From Motiliproteus sp036961355 (lineage in GTDB: Bacteria > Pseudomonadota > Gammaproteobacteria > Pseudomonadales > Balneatricaceae), in NCBI GenBank assembly GCA_036961355.1, contig JBALVL010000006.1, positions 62,001 through 126,000 of the forward strand: a DNA stretch of 64,000 nucleotides, in the 5' to 3' direction. The notes under the pieces were generated by a model. That model had not been told where the DNA came from, searched no databases, and saw only the letters and a program-made list of their open reading frames with translations. The position numbers and the translations under genes are program-made. Positions 43,976-53,363 of the stretch are shown in pieces (position 1 is the stretch's first letter; the number at the start of each line of letters is the position of its first letter).

Positions 43976-44686
43976 TCAACGCCAAGAGCTCAGTCGAGAT
44001 CTCAAGCGCAAAGCCGCCTGAGAGTGGATCTGGCTGACCCGTGACTCACTGACGCCAAGCACCTGACCAATCTCTTTCAGGTTCAACTCTTCGTCGTAAT
44101 AAAGCGCGAACACTAACTGCTCTCGCTCCGGCAACAATCCGATGGCCCCTGCCAACGCTTTTTTAAAGGCGCCATCTTGATGCAGTTCATCCGGATGGGC
44201 ATCATCGCTGGCAATCTCTTCGCCAGCCGATTGATCATTGCCCTCGCGCAACTCATCAAAACTAAACAAACGACTACCCGAGCTATCTTTAAGCAGCGAG
44301 TAGTATTCATCCAGACTGACGCCCATCTCTGCGGCAACCTCAACATCCTGAGCATCCCGTCCGATGCGCGCCTCGACGATCTTTATCGATTCGGCGACCC
44401 GTCGACCATTACGATGAACCGAACGCGGTGTCCAATCGCCCCGCCGAACCTCATCAATAATGGCGCCACGAATCCTGATTCCTGCGTAGGTTTCAAAACT
44501 CGCACCCTTGGCCGCGTCATACTTACGCGCAGCCTCAAGCAACCCGATCATTCCCGATTGAATCAGGTCGTCCAATACCACACTTGATGGAAGTCGGGCC
44601 ATAAGATGGTGCGCGATACGCTTAACCAAAGGTGCGTGTCGCTCTACCATTTCAGTCTGACTATCAGCCCCCTGTAAGTTGTACAT
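43976..44686 (-). CDS. fliA: flagellar sigma factor FliA (sigma-28)
   Basis: The 236-residue sigma factor directs late flagellar and chemotaxis genes. Region 2 is at about 15-85 (LVKRIAHHLMARLP, DLIQSGMIGLLEAARKYD, RRGDWTPRSVH), region 3 is at 95-165 and region 4 is at 175-230 (LPEREQLVFALYYDEELNLKEIGQVLGVSESRVSQIHSQA). It is inhibited by FlgM, whose gene is not in the window. It follows flhG by 17 bases and probably reads from the flhA/flhF transcript. Confidence 0.96.
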   Translation of the reverse strand: MYNLQGADSQTEMVERHAPLVKRIAHHLMARLPSSVVLDDLIQSGMIGLLEAARKYDAAKGASFETYAGIRIRGAIIDEVRRGDWTPRSVHRNGRRVAESIKIVEARIGRDAQDVEVAAEMGVSLDEYYSLLKDSSGSRLFSFDELREGNDQSAGEEIASDDAHPDELHQDGAFKKALAGAIGLLPEREQLVFALYYDEELNLKEIGQVLGVSESRVSQIHSQAALRLRSRLSSWR

Positions 44687-44702
44687 GCACTCCCTTAATC
44701 AA

Positions 44703-45527
44703 TTATCGCGAGGAAGCACCACGCACCAATCGCTCAACAAAAAATTCCAGATGCCCTCTCGGCGCCGACAAAACAGGCCAACCAGCTACCTTAATTGCCA
44801 GTTGCCCAATTGCCAGTGATGACTTACTGCGAGGAAAGGCACGAAATACAGGCTGCTGTTTTTGCACAGCTTTCCGCACTGACTCATCATAAGGGATCGC
44901 CCCTATATATTGAAGCGTCACATCAAGGAAGCGATCCGTCACCGTAGTCAACTTAGCAAACATATTGCGCCCTTCCTGATTAGAACGCACCATATTTGCT
45001 AAAACACGGAAGCGAGACATCCCATAATCTCTATTAAGCAGCTTAATCAGAGCATATGCATCTGTAATAGACGTCGGCTCATCACACACCACTACCAGCA
45101 CTTCCTGCGCTGCCCGAACAAAACTGACCACCGATTCAGAGATTCCGGCCGCCGTATCAACAATCAAAACATCGATATCATCAGCAACTTCAGCAAACGC
45201 ATGAATCAACTCAGCATGCTCATGCGCACTCAAGCCCACCAGAGACTGTGTTCCGGAGGACGCCGGAACTATCTTAAACCTTTCTCCGGCCGAAACCATG
45301 ATGTCGCTCAACGTACAGTCACCTGAGAGCAAATCTACAATGGTTTTTTTCGGCCGCAACCCCAACAGCACATCAACATTGGCCAAACCCAGGTCCGCAT
45401 CCATCAGGACCACTCGCTGCCCAGCCTTCGACAACGCTTCAGCCAAGTTCACCGATACATTAGTTTTACCAACACCACCCTTACCACCAGTGACCGCAAT
45501 CACCTGAACCGGATGAACAGCCCTCAT
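44703..45527 (-). CDS. flhG: flagellar number regulator FlhG (FleN)
   Basis: This 274-residue MinD-like ATPase has the deviant Walker A loop VTGGKGGVGKTNVS near residues 12-24, LMDADLGLANVDVLLG near 45 and the DVLIVDTAAGISESVV motif near 130. It limits the number of polar flagella by restraining FlhF and the FleQ master regulator. The ATG at 45527 follows AGAGG and matches FleN N-termini; an in-frame start at 45551 would overlap flhF. A C-terminal amphipathic segment is present. Confidence 0.94.
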   Translation of the reverse strand: MRAVHPVQVIAVTGGKGGVGKTNVSVNLAEALSKAGQRVVLMDADLGLANVDVLLGLRPKKTIVDLLSGDCTLSDIMVSAGERFKIVPASSGTQSLVGLSAHEHAELIHAFAEVADDIDVLIVDTAAGISESVVSFVRAAQEVLVVVCDEPTSITDAYALIKLLNRDYGMSRFRVLANMVRSNQEGRNMFAKLTTVTDRFLDVTLQYIGAIPYDESVRKAVQKQQPVFRAFPRSKSSLAIGQLAIKVAGWPVLSAPRGHLEFFVERLVRGASSR

Positions 45528-45537
45528 AACCAACCTC

Positions 45538-46887
45538 TCATACTGCATCACTATGCTGTGTATGCAGCACCACAGGTTTCACTCGCGACTGCTGACCACT
45601 AGCCAACACTACCGCCCGACTAACCAACGCTTTGGCCTTGGCCACCTCAATATTATCCGGAATCTTCTGACCATCAGCCAAGTACGCCACCGGCAAGCGC
45701 TGCTCGACCACGGTACTGATCACCTCACCCAGGCTTACCGATTCGTCGACCTTACTGAGCACGGCACCATTGAGCCCGATCGGCTTAAAATACTCATAAG
45801 CCGACTGCAATACCTGCTGCTGCGCAGTACAAGGCAACACCAAATATTTTTTAATCCGACAGCTTGATTGCACCAACATCTGCAACTGCTCTTCACGCTG
45901 CTGATCCATACCACCCACACCCGCGGTATCGATCAACACCACCCGGCGATCACGCAACGACCGCAACGCTTCATCAAGACTATGGTTCTCATCAACCACC
46001 CTGACCGGGATATCCAGAATCCGGCCAAATGTTCGCAACTGCTCATGAGCCGCAATTCGGTAACTATCCGTAGTGATCAAAGCCACACCTGAACTGCCGT
46101 GTTTTAACACGTACTGCGCTGCCAGCTTGCCAATAGTTGTAGTCTTACCAACCCCTGTCGCACCAACGAACGCCAGCACACCGCCCCGGTCGACAACATC
46201 CTCACCCGCCACGGGCAGCGACTCCACCAAACGCGACAGCGATATCTTCCACGCCTGATTCAAATCAACCCCTGGCTCCAGCGCCCGTATCAGACGCTCA
46301 CTCAAGGCCGCACTGATACCTACTTTCCCCAAACGGCTACGCAACTTACCCAGCACCGGATCTTCGCCAACCTCATTACCCTGCTGCTGCGATATCTGAT
46401 CGCGCAACATCTGCTTTAAATCTTCAATTTCGGAGCGCATTGAGCGCAACATCTCGCCATCGGCAGAATTATTCAACGCTGCAGCCGGCTTAGACGACGA
46501 TTGATCGGCATGCACCGAGGCCAATACCTCATCCCAAGCCTGATCATCAATACTGCTAAGCTGACGATTACTGGCAGCCTGAACCAGACTACCGCTACCT
46601 TCAGAGGCTGCACGTCGCTTAGCCAATTCGGCACGAGTACGCCCTAACTCAACTCCCAAACGATCGTCACGCTTACGCCCTTCCAGCGCACTCAAGTGCC
46701 TACCCTTTGCCGCCTTACGAGGCCGCGCAGCAGCCACGATAGACTCGTCATACTCCAACGCGACAACAACCTCCACACCGCCAGCAACACGGCTATTTGA
46801 CAGAATCACAGCGTCGGAACCCACCTCATCACGAACCAGCCGCATCGCCTGGGCCATATCCGGAGCAAAAAAGCGTCTAACTTTCAC
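45538..46887 (-). CDS. flhF: flagellar biosynthesis GTPase FlhF
   Basis: This 449-residue SRP-type GTPase sets the polar site of the flagellum. A basic, low-complexity B-domain covers about 1-160, the N domain about 165-225, and the GTPase domain 225-430. The P-loop is GATGVGKTTTIGKLAAQY, followed by TTDSYRIAAHEQL and LIDTAGVGGMD. It works with FlhG, whose start lies 11 bases after this stop. It is transcribed after flhA, which ends 52 bases upstream. Confidence 0.95.
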   Translation of the reverse strand: MKVRRFFAPDMAQAMRLVRDEVGSDAVILSNSRVAGGVEVVVALEYDESIVAAARPRKAAKGRHLSALEGRKRDDRLGVELGRTRAELAKRRAASEGSGSLVQAASNRQLSSIDDQAWDEVLASVHADQSSSKPAAALNNSADGEMLRSMRSEIEDLKQMLRDQISQQQGNEVGEDPVLGKLRSRLGKVGISAALSERLIRALEPGVDLNQAWKISLSRLVESLPVAGEDVVDRGGVLAFVGATGVGKTTTIGKLAAQYVLKHGSSGVALITTDSYRIAAHEQLRTFGRILDIPVRVVDENHSLDEALRSLRDRRVVLIDTAGVGGMDQQREEQLQMLVQSSCRIKKYLVLPCTAQQQVLQSAYEYFKPIGLNGAVLSKVDESVSLGEVISTVVEQRLPVAYLADGQKIPDNIEVAKAKALVSRAVVLASGQQSRVKPVVLHTQHSDAV

Positions 46888-46939
46888 AAAGCCTCCTTAC
46901 ACGCGCCGTATTGAGTTGCTGTCAACAAAACCACCATCA

Positions 46940-49042
46940 CTATCCACCAACCGAAGCCACAATCGTGACCTGCTTATTTTCCGGAATCTCTTGATAAGAC
47001 AACACATTGACCTGCTGCGAACCATAACGAACAAATTTCGCCATCAGCGGCCGAATCGGCGCCGCCACCAACAACACCGCCGGACGACCTTCTGCCTCAA
47101 GCCGCGCAGCGGATTCTTCAAGCGCACGCTGCAACCTCTCTGCCATACCCGGCTCTAGGGCCAACCCTTCACTACCACCAGCCTGCTGACTTTGCTGAAA
47201 AGACTGCAGCAATAACTGTTCCAGCTGCGGGTCCAGTGTCATCACAGGCAACTCGGTCTCGCTCCCGTAGATCTCCTGCACGATAAGCCGGGACAGCGAG
47301 GTACGTACAGACGCCGTTAAAGCGACAATATCTTGACTAATAGCAGCTGCATCCGTCAAATTCTCGGCAATAGTTCGAATATCCCGAATCGGCACCTGCT
47401 CCTTCAGCAAACCCTGTAACACCTTCAACAGCGAACTGATCGGCAACTTGCCCGGCAACTCCTCGGCCAGTTTCGGCGAACTCTTCGCCAGCAGATCCAA
47501 GAGCCGCTGCACCTCTTCGTGACCGATCAACTCATAAGAGTGGGATGACATCACCTGGTTCAGATGCGTCGCCACTACCGTACTGGCATCGACCACGGTA
47601 TAACCCAACGTTTGCGCATGCTCCTTCTGACCTGGCTCGATCCAAACCGCCGCCAAGCCAAAAGCCGGATCCTTGCCTTCGATCCCCTTCACCGTGCCAA
47701 ACACCTGGCCCGGATTGATCGCCAACTCCCGATCCGGATAGATTTCAGCCTCCCCAGCATCGACCCCCATCAAGGTGATCCGGTAAGCTCCCGGCATCAG
47801 ATCCAAATTGTCACGAATATGCACCGCGGGTACCAAAAACCCCAAGTCCTGCGACAGCTTCTTACGTACGCCACGAATCCGCCCCAATAGCTGACCGCCC
47901 TGAGCCCGATCAACCATCGGAATCAACCGATAACCAACCTCCAAACCGATCATGTCGACAGGACTAACGTCATCCCAACCCAGCTCCTGAGGCTCAACCT
48001 CTTGGTCGACCTCTTGCTCTTCGGGTGCTGGTGCCTGTAACGCCAGCGCATCTCTCTTCTGATTCCGCTGATGGATCCAGTACGCGCCCGCTACAGCCGC
48101 CCCACCCAGCCCTAAAAAAGCCACATGCGGCATCCCCGGCACCAGCCCCATTACAATCAACACTGCCGCCGCAATACCCAATGACCTAGGGGTGGCAAAC
48201 ATCTGATCGAACACCTGCCCGCCCATATCAGCCGACGAATTTGTCCGGGTCACCATCAACGCCGCCGTAGTCGACAACAACAGCGAAGGGATCTGCGCAA
48301 CCAGCCCATCCCCGATTGTCAGCAGTGAATAGAACCTCACAGCCGTCGCGAAATCGAGATCATGCTGCGCCATGCCGATACCTAGTCCGCCGAAAATATT
48401 GATCACCAAAATCATGATCCCAGCCACCGCATCACCACGAACGAACTTACTGGCACCATCCATCGAGCCGTAAAAATCTGCCTCCTGCGTCACTTCAGCC
48501 CGGCGTGTCTTGGCTTCGTCTTGCGCGATCAAACCGGCATTCAAATCAGCATCGATTGCCATCTGTTTACCTGGCATCGCATCCAACGTGAAACGTGCAC
48601 TAACCTCGGCGATCCGCCCCGCACCCTTAGTGACTACCACAAAATTAATAATGACCAGAATGGCAAATACCACCAGACCAACAACATAGTTACCGCCGAT
48701 CACCACCTCTCCAAAGGCTTCAATCACCTTACCGGCAGCGTCTCCCCCTTTATGCCCCTCAAGCAGAACCACCCGGGTCGAGGCAACATTTAGCGACAAC
48801 CGCAACAGTGTCGCCACCAGCAAAATCGTCGGGAAAACTGCAAAATCGAGCGGCCGCAAGCTATAAACACCGACCAGTAACACCACCAACGACAGTGCAA
48901 TATTGAAGGTAAACAGCACATCCAACAGGAACGGCGGCATTGGCAACGTCACCATCGCCAACACAATGAGCAGCAGCAGCGGAACGCCTAAATTCCCCTG
49001 CGTCAAACCACGCACTGTATTTGTCAGCAACGCCTTATCCAA
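46940..49042 (-). CDS. flhA: flagellar export gate protein FlhA
   Basis: This 700-residue membrane protein forms the nonameric export gate of the flagellar type III secretion apparatus. Eight membrane helices fill about 1-330, with the conserved FHIPEP-type loop ARFTLDAMPGKQMAIDADL near 150-170. The cytoplasmic domain (about 360-690) ends in a conserved tail. The start is a TTG at 49042, matching relatives that begin MD; it has only a weak GGGG element, and a 10-codon upstream ORF overlaps it. A strong sigma-54 site lies about 93 bases before it. Confidence 0.95.
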   Translation of the reverse strand: MDKALLTNTVRGLTQGNLGVPLLLLIVLAMVTLPMPPFLLDVLFTFNIALSLVVLLVGVYSLRPLDFAVFPTILLVATLLRLSLNVASTRVVLLEGHKGGDAAGKVIEAFGEVVIGGNYVVGLVVFAILVIINFVVVTKGAGRIAEVSARFTLDAMPGKQMAIDADLNAGLIAQDEAKTRRAEVTQEADFYGSMDGASKFVRGDAVAGIMILVINIFGGLGIGMAQHDLDFATAVRFYSLLTIGDGLVAQIPSLLLSTTAALMVTRTNSSADMGGQVFDQMFATPRSLGIAAAVLIVMGLVPGMPHVAFLGLGGAAVAGAYWIHQRNQKRDALALQAPAPEEQEVDQEVEPQELGWDDVSPVDMIGLEVGYRLIPMVDRAQGGQLLGRIRGVRKKLSQDLGFLVPAVHIRDNLDLMPGAYRITLMGVDAGEAEIYPDRELAINPGQVFGTVKGIEGKDPAFGLAAVWIEPGQKEHAQTLGYTVVDASTVVATHLNQVMSSHSYELIGHEEVQRLLDLLAKSSPKLAEELPGKLPISSLLKVLQGLLKEQVPIRDIRTIAENLTDAAAISQDIVALTASVRTSLSRLIVQEIYGSETELPVMTLDPQLEQLLLQSFQQSQQAGGSEGLALEPGMAERLQRALEESAARLEAEGRPAVLLVAAPIRPLMAKFVRYGSQQVNVLSYQEIPENKQVTIVASVGG

Positions 49043-49134
49043 AAAACCAACCCCGCATACAAACCATCTCTAAAACATCACCGCCCACAAAGCGTCATTA
49101 TATTGACTAAAAAAGTCTTATAGAAACAGATAAG

Positions 49135-49150
49135 TGCAATAATCCTGCCA
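49135..49150 (-). promoter_or_regulatory. sigma-54 promoter upstream of flhA
   Basis: Read on the minus strand the bases are TGGCAGGATTATTGCA. The GG and GC dinucleotides are 10 bases apart, as required at -24 and -12 for RpoN, and the match to TGGCAC-N5-TTGCA is nearly complete. It lies about 93 bases before the flhA start, in the only sizeable gap between flhB and flhA. Confidence 0.85.
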
Positions 49151-49313
49151 TGATTTTTTTTGACGTATAAGAACAGTCCAGCCTCCGCCCAAGCGAAAGC
49201 CGGCAGACACCACACTCTGGGGCGGTTAAAATGGAGGGCAATAACAACAAGAAGAGGAAGAATTTAACCAGAACAACAGGGGACAACCAAAATCAGCAAC
49301 AGCCCTTTTTTAA

Positions 49314-50444
49314 TCAATCATGGCGCAACTCATCAGGAATCGGCAGGTCACCCGGCTCGCCCGGCTTTTTAGCACGACGCGACTGGTACTCGTTCAACTG
49401 GTAAACATAAGCCAACACCTGAGCCACCGCGACGTACAGGCCTTCGGGGATCTCGTCATCGATCGGGGTACTGTAATAGATCGCCCGAGCCAGTGGAGGC
49501 GCAGCCAAAATCGGAACATCGTACTCTACCGCCACTTCGCGTATTTTTAGTGCCATTTGATCGACACCTTTCGCCACCAACACCGGCGCTCCTGCGCCAC
49601 CGTCGCTGTATTTCAACGCCACAGAATAGTGCTCAGGGTTGGTGATAACCACATCAGCTTGCGGCACTTCGCTCATCATCCGACGCTGCGCCATTTCATG
49701 CTGCAACTGACGAATCCGTCCTTTAACCTCGGGCTTACCCTCAGTATTTTTCATCTCATCTTTGACCTCTTGCAAGGTCATCTTGAGCTTCTTGTTATGA
49801 TCGTAGAGCTGAAAAGGAACATCGACCGCAGAAATCAGAATCATCGTCGAGCACATCAACACAAATGCCCAACCCAGCACTTGCATTCCATGTTCCATCG
49901 CCGGAATCACATCCTCATTGCCCATGCTAAGCAGCTCAGGCTGCTGCTGCAGCAAGATCACCACGCACAACGACCCAACCACCAAAAATTTGGCAATCGC
50001 CTTAATCAGCTCGATCAACGATTTGGCCGAGAACATCCGCTTTATACCCGATAGCGGGTTAATTCGACTCGCCTTAGGCGCCATCGCCTTAGCACTAAAA
50101 TTCCACCCTCCAAGCGCTATCGGCCCAACAAGCGCCGCCACAACGATAACACCGTAAAGCGCCAACAAGGCCCACAACATCTCCACTGCCGATGCAGACA
50201 AGTGACCAAACATGGTTTGCGGATCGAACAGATCCTGGCGCTCCAGGGTAAAATTGAAGGCCATCATGTGCGCCATGCTATTAGCCACACTGGGGCCGAA
50301 CACCATCAAACCCGCAGCAGCACTTAACAGCACAACCGTCGTAGTCAACTCCTTAGAGCGGGCGATATCACCCTTTTCACGCGAGTCTTTCAGCCGTTTT
50401 GGCGTGGGCTCTTCTGTTTTTTCCTGACCTGTTTCTTCTGCCAT
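49314..50444 (-). CDS. flhB: flagellar export switch protein FlhB
   Basis: The 376-residue protein has four membrane helices in its first 220 residues and a cytoplasmic switch domain that controls hook-to-filament substrate change. The autocleavage site reads NPEH (near 265) where many homologues have NPTH; the cleaved asparagine-proline pair is kept. Other family parts are EEPTPKRLKDSREKGDIARSKE near the N-terminus and AAPPLARAIYYSTPIDDEIPEGLY. It is followed by a gap with the flhA promoter, and fliR is 14 bases upstream. Confidence 0.95.
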   Translation of the reverse strand: MAEETGQEKTEEPTPKRLKDSREKGDIARSKELTTTVVLLSAAAGLMVFGPSVANSMAHMMAFNFTLERQDLFDPQTMFGHLSASAVEMLWALLALYGVIVVAALVGPIALGGWNFSAKAMAPKASRINPLSGIKRMFSAKSLIELIKAIAKFLVVGSLCVVILLQQQPELLSMGNEDVIPAMEHGMQVLGWAFVLMCSTMILISAVDVPFQLYDHNKKLKMTLQEVKDEMKNTEGKPEVKGRIRQLQHEMAQRRMMSEVPQADVVITNPEHYSVALKYSDGGAGAPVLVAKGVDQMALKIREVAVEYDVPILAAPPLARAIYYSTPIDDEIPEGLYVAVAQVLAYVYQLNEYQSRRAKKPGEPGDLPIPDELRHD

Positions 50445-50458
50445 TGCATTGCTGCCGC

Positions 50459-51238
50459 TTATACACCTGCGCTAAACAAAGAAGCTACCAACATCAACAC
50501 CTGCTCGGACACCCGCCGGTACTGCCCAAAAAAACCCGCCATGCTGACCCAGGTAATAAACAAACCGAACAGCATGGTAAACGGAAAACCGATTGCAAAA
50601 ATATTCAACTGCGGCGCCGCTTTAGTCATGATACCGAAAGCAAAGTTAACCACCAGCAACGCAATAACCGCTGGCAACGCCAACAACAAAGCACCGGAAA
50701 ACATCCAACTGCCGGCCGTGGCAACCTGCCATAACACATCGGCAGGCACGACAGCCCCCACCGGCATCACATCAAAACTACCAACAATCACATCGATCAA
50801 CACTAAGTGACCGTCCATTGCCAGAAACATCATCATCACTATAGTGAGGTAGTACTGTGCCAAAATCACCACAGAAACCCCGTTGGTCGGGTCAGACATC
50901 GAAGCGAAACCCAAACCCATCTGTGAAGAGATCATCTGCCCGGCAACCACAAAAAGATGGAATAAAACCTGCACCATAAAGCCCAGCAAAAAACCGATCA
51001 GCATCTGCTGCACAATAATGCCGACGACTTCCGCTGATAACCCCTCATAAACAGGCATTGGCGGCAACAAAGGAGCGATCAGCGCAGTTAGAATCACTGC
51101 CAGCCCCAACCGTACTCGAACAGGAACCAGCTGAGAACCGATCATCGGCACTGCCATGAAAAAGCTGGAGATCCGAAATAGCGGCCACATGAAGCGATTC
51201 ATCCACTCGACAAGCTCGGGGATACTCAGCTCCAGCAT
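50459..51238 (-). CDS. fliR: flagellar export apparatus protein FliR
   Basis: The 259-residue protein has six hydrophobic helices and forms part of the FliPQR export core. Characteristic parts are the FMWPLFRISSFFMAVPMIGSQLVPVRVRLGLA N-terminus (read in parts), the FLLGFMVQVLFHLFVVAGQMISSQMGLGFASM centre and the final GLFITWVSMAGFFGQYRRV. It lies 4 bases from fliQ and 14 from flhB, in the standard fliPQR-flhB order. Confidence 0.95.
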   Translation of the reverse strand: MLELSIPELVEWMNRFMWPLFRISSFFMAVPMIGSQLVPVRVRLGLAVILTALIAPLLPPMPVYEGLSAEVVGIIVQQMLIGFLLGFMVQVLFHLFVVAGQMISSQMGLGFASMSDPTNGVSVVILAQYYLTIVMMMFLAMDGHLVLIDVIVGSFDVMPVGAVVPADVLWQVATAGSWMFSGALLLALPAVIALLVVNFAFGIMTKAAPQLNIFAIGFPFTMLFGLFITWVSMAGFFGQYRRVSEQVLMLVASLFSAGV

Positions 51239-51242
51239 GGTG

Positions 51243-51512
51243 CTAACCGATCAGAAAAGGGATATTGGTGAAAAGAAAATTAAACAAGCCGGATATCTCA
51301 CCGACAATCCAGGAGCCGGTCCACATCAACGTTGCCAGAGTCATGATTAAGCGCGGCAAGAAGCTCAGTGTCTGCTCATTGATCTGGGTAGCGGCCTGGA
51401 AGGTCGCGATAACCAAACCGACCAACAAACTGGGCACAATCAGCACCGCCACAATGACGATGATCATCATAAAGGCTTCACGGTATAGATCGAGCACCAC
51501 CTCAGGCGTCAT
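51243..51512 (-). CDS. fliQ: flagellar export apparatus protein FliQ
   Basis: The 89-residue protein has two membrane helices and the normal FliQ length. Conserved features are an N-terminal YREAFMMIIVIVAVLIVPSLLVGLVIATFQAATQINEQTLSFLPR segment (read in parts) and a second helix ending in PFLIG. It assembles with FliP and FliR in the export core. The gene starts 36 bases after fliP. Confidence 0.95.
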   Translation of the reverse strand: MTPEVVLDLYREAFMMIIVIVAVLIVPSLLVGLVIATFQAATQINEQTLSFLPRLIMTLATLMWTGSWIVGEISGLFNFLFTNIPFLIG

Positions 51513-51548
51513 GATTCTCTCCCGGTTACTGCCGGTAGGATACGCAAA

Positions 51549-52301
51549 CTATGTACCAAAGCTGGCGGCCAAGGTACCCACCACCATCGCCCAGCCATCA
51601 ACTAATACAAAGAGCATAATCTTAAAGGGTAGCGAAATAATCACTGGCGAAAGCATCATCATACCCATCGCCATCAGCACACTGGCAACAACCAGGTCGA
51701 TCACCAAGAACGGGATAAACAACATAAAGCCGATCTGGAATGCCGTTTTCAATTCACTGGTAACAAAGGCTGGCACCAAAATACTGAACGGTAAGGCTTC
51801 GGGCGATTCTACTTGTTCAATCTTGGCGATCCGTACAAACAGGTCGATATCGCTTTCACGGGTCTGCTTCAACATAAAACCACGAAACGGCTGTGCCGCT
51901 CGCTCAATCGTCTCCAGCGCCGTCAACTCTTCGTTAAGATACGGCTGCACCGCCACCGTATTCACCTCGTCAAGCACCGGCGTCATGATGAAGAAGGTCA
52001 GGAACATCGCCAAACCGACCAAGATCTGATTCGACGGCGTCTGCTGTAACCCCAGCGCCTGCCGCAAGATAGAAAAGACAATGATGATCCGCGTAAAGGA
52101 GGTCATCATCATAACGATGGCTGGCAGGAACGTCAGCATCGTCATCAGGATTAAGACCTGCAACGTTACCGAATAGCTCTGCGCACCATCTTCACCGGTA
52201 GTCACCGTTACCGCTTCGAGCCCACCCAACTCTGCCAACGCCAGCTGCGGCACCAGCATGCCAAACAGCATCAGCGACACGGCAGCCAAACACCTATTCA
52301 T
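51549..52301 (-). CDS. fliP: flagellar export apparatus protein FliP
   Basis: This 250-residue protein has a cleavable signal peptide (MNRCLAAVSLMLFGMLVPQLALA) and four mature helices. The family segment MMMTSFTRIIIVFSILRQALGLQQTPSNQ and the ending DGWAMVVGTLAASF are present. ATG 52301 is selected because GGAAG lies five bases upstream and it overlaps the end of fliO by eight bases; an in-frame ATG at 52313 would extend the signal peptide. It forms the pentameric centre of the export gate. Confidence 0.95.
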   Translation of the reverse strand: MNRCLAAVSLMLFGMLVPQLALAELGGLEAVTVTTGEDGAQSYSVTLQVLILMTMLTFLPAIVMMMTSFTRIIIVFSILRQALGLQQTPSNQILVGLAMFLTFFIMTPVLDEVNTVAVQPYLNEELTALETIERAAQPFRGFMLKQTRESDIDLFVRIAKIEQVESPEALPFSILVPAFVTSELKTAFQIGFMLFIPFLVIDLVVASVLMAMGMMMLSPVIISLPFKIMLFVLVDGWAMVVGTLAASFGT

Positions 52302-52896
52302 GAGAACTTCCATGACTATCGGTTGCTGGCGGTTTGGCCGAATCCGACCGGTTCATCGACTTTTGCAACCAGTGTGAAAAGGAAGCCTGCGGCGCGGCAG
52401 GTGGTTCGACCAGCGGTTGATCAAAACTCTCTAGCAGATTGACCCGGCCTTGCGCCACACCCAACAATAACTGTTTAGAGCCGGCTTCAATCAATACAAC
52501 CCGTTCGCGTGAACTAAGCGGCAGTGACGCTACCACTTTCAATCCATGCTGCGAGAACCCACCAGCCACACCGGTGCGCTTTACAAGCCAAGCGAGCCCC
52601 AGAAACACAACTAACACAAGTACCAGCCCAGCCAACAGCTGGCCCAACGCAGAAAAATCGAAACCTTGTGATAACGACACCGCAGGCTGCGGCTCGCCAG
52701 CAACCCGTGCACTGGTGATTTTTGACGTTGCAGCGGCATCCTGCGACAAAACCGTCGTATTTACCGACGGTAAAGCGGCCACATGCTCCGATTGGACTGT
52801 CTCAGGCACCGCTGGTACAGCTTGCGAAACGGCAGCGGCGCCAAATGCCAGCCCACAGCTTAGCCACATCAACAGTACCGATAAAGTTCGATTCAA
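52294..52896 (-). CDS. fliO: flagellar biosynthesis protein FliO
   Basis: The 200-residue protein has a signal-type helix at the N-terminus and a second hydrophobic helix (about 82-102, LGQLLAGLVLVLVVFLGLAWLVKR). A cytoplasmic domain follows with the FliO motif LKVVASLPLSSRERVVLIEAG and QLLLGVAQGRVNLL. FliO helps FliP assemble. It starts with TTG overlapping the fliN stop codon, with GGAAG five bases upstream. The N-terminal periplasmic part is longer than in E. coli. Confidence 0.9.
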   Translation of the reverse strand: MNRTLSVLLMWLSCGLAFGAAAVSQAVPAVPETVQSEHVAALPSVNTTVLSQDAAATSKITSARVAGEPQPAVSLSQGFDFSALGQLLAGLVLVLVVFLGLAWLVKRTGVAGGFSQHGLKVVASLPLSSRERVVLIEAGSKQLLLGVAQGRVNLLESFDQPLVEPPAAPQASFSHWLQKSMNRSDSAKPPATDSHGSSHE

Positions 52897-53363
52897 CGCA
52901 GCTTCCTGATTCGCTCTGAAGGACTCACAACGTCGGTTAAACGGATACCGAAACGGTCGTTGACCACCACCACTTCGCCGTGCGCAATCAACGTACCATT
53001 TACCTTCACGTCCAGCGGCTCTCCCGCCATTCGATCAAGCTCAATGACTGAGCCCTGACTCAACTGCAGCAGATTGCGGATAGCAATTTCGGTACTCCCC
53101 ACCTCCATCGATAAGGAGACAGGGATATCCAGAATCACATCGAGATCAGGATTATCGCTTAATTGTGCCGGTAAGGAGTCATCATGCAGCTCATCAAACG
53201 CTACCGCATCTGCATCGGGCTCGATACCTTGATCGGCTAGCGCTTCAGCCCAGATATCGTCGACATCGCTACCACCGGACGCTTCCTGGTCCTCCAGCGC
53301 AGCGGCCCATTCGTCCGCCATCGCTTTCTCATCGGGATTCTGTGTATTGTTTTCGTCACTCAT
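52893..53363 (-). CDS. fliN: flagellar motor switch protein FliN
   Basis: The 156-residue protein has a C-terminal SpoA domain (about 75-152, LDVILDIPVSLSMEVGSTEIAIRNLLQL and HGEVVVVNDRFGIRLTDV) that builds the lower switch ring. The N-terminal extension is acidic and contains two related short motifs, DEWAAALEDQ and DIWAEALADQ, which probably serve as helical docking sites for FliH. The gene is preceded by a 127-base gap after fliM that contains two inverted repeats. Its stop overlaps the fliO start. Confidence 0.94.
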   Translation of the reverse strand: MSDENNTQNPDEKAMADEWAAALEDQEASGGSDVDDIWAEALADQGIEPDADAVAFDELHDDSLPAQLSDNPDLDVILDIPVSLSMEVGSTEIAIRNLLQLSQGSVIELDRMAGEPLDVKVNGTLIAHGEVVVVNDRFGIRLTDVVSPSERIRKLR

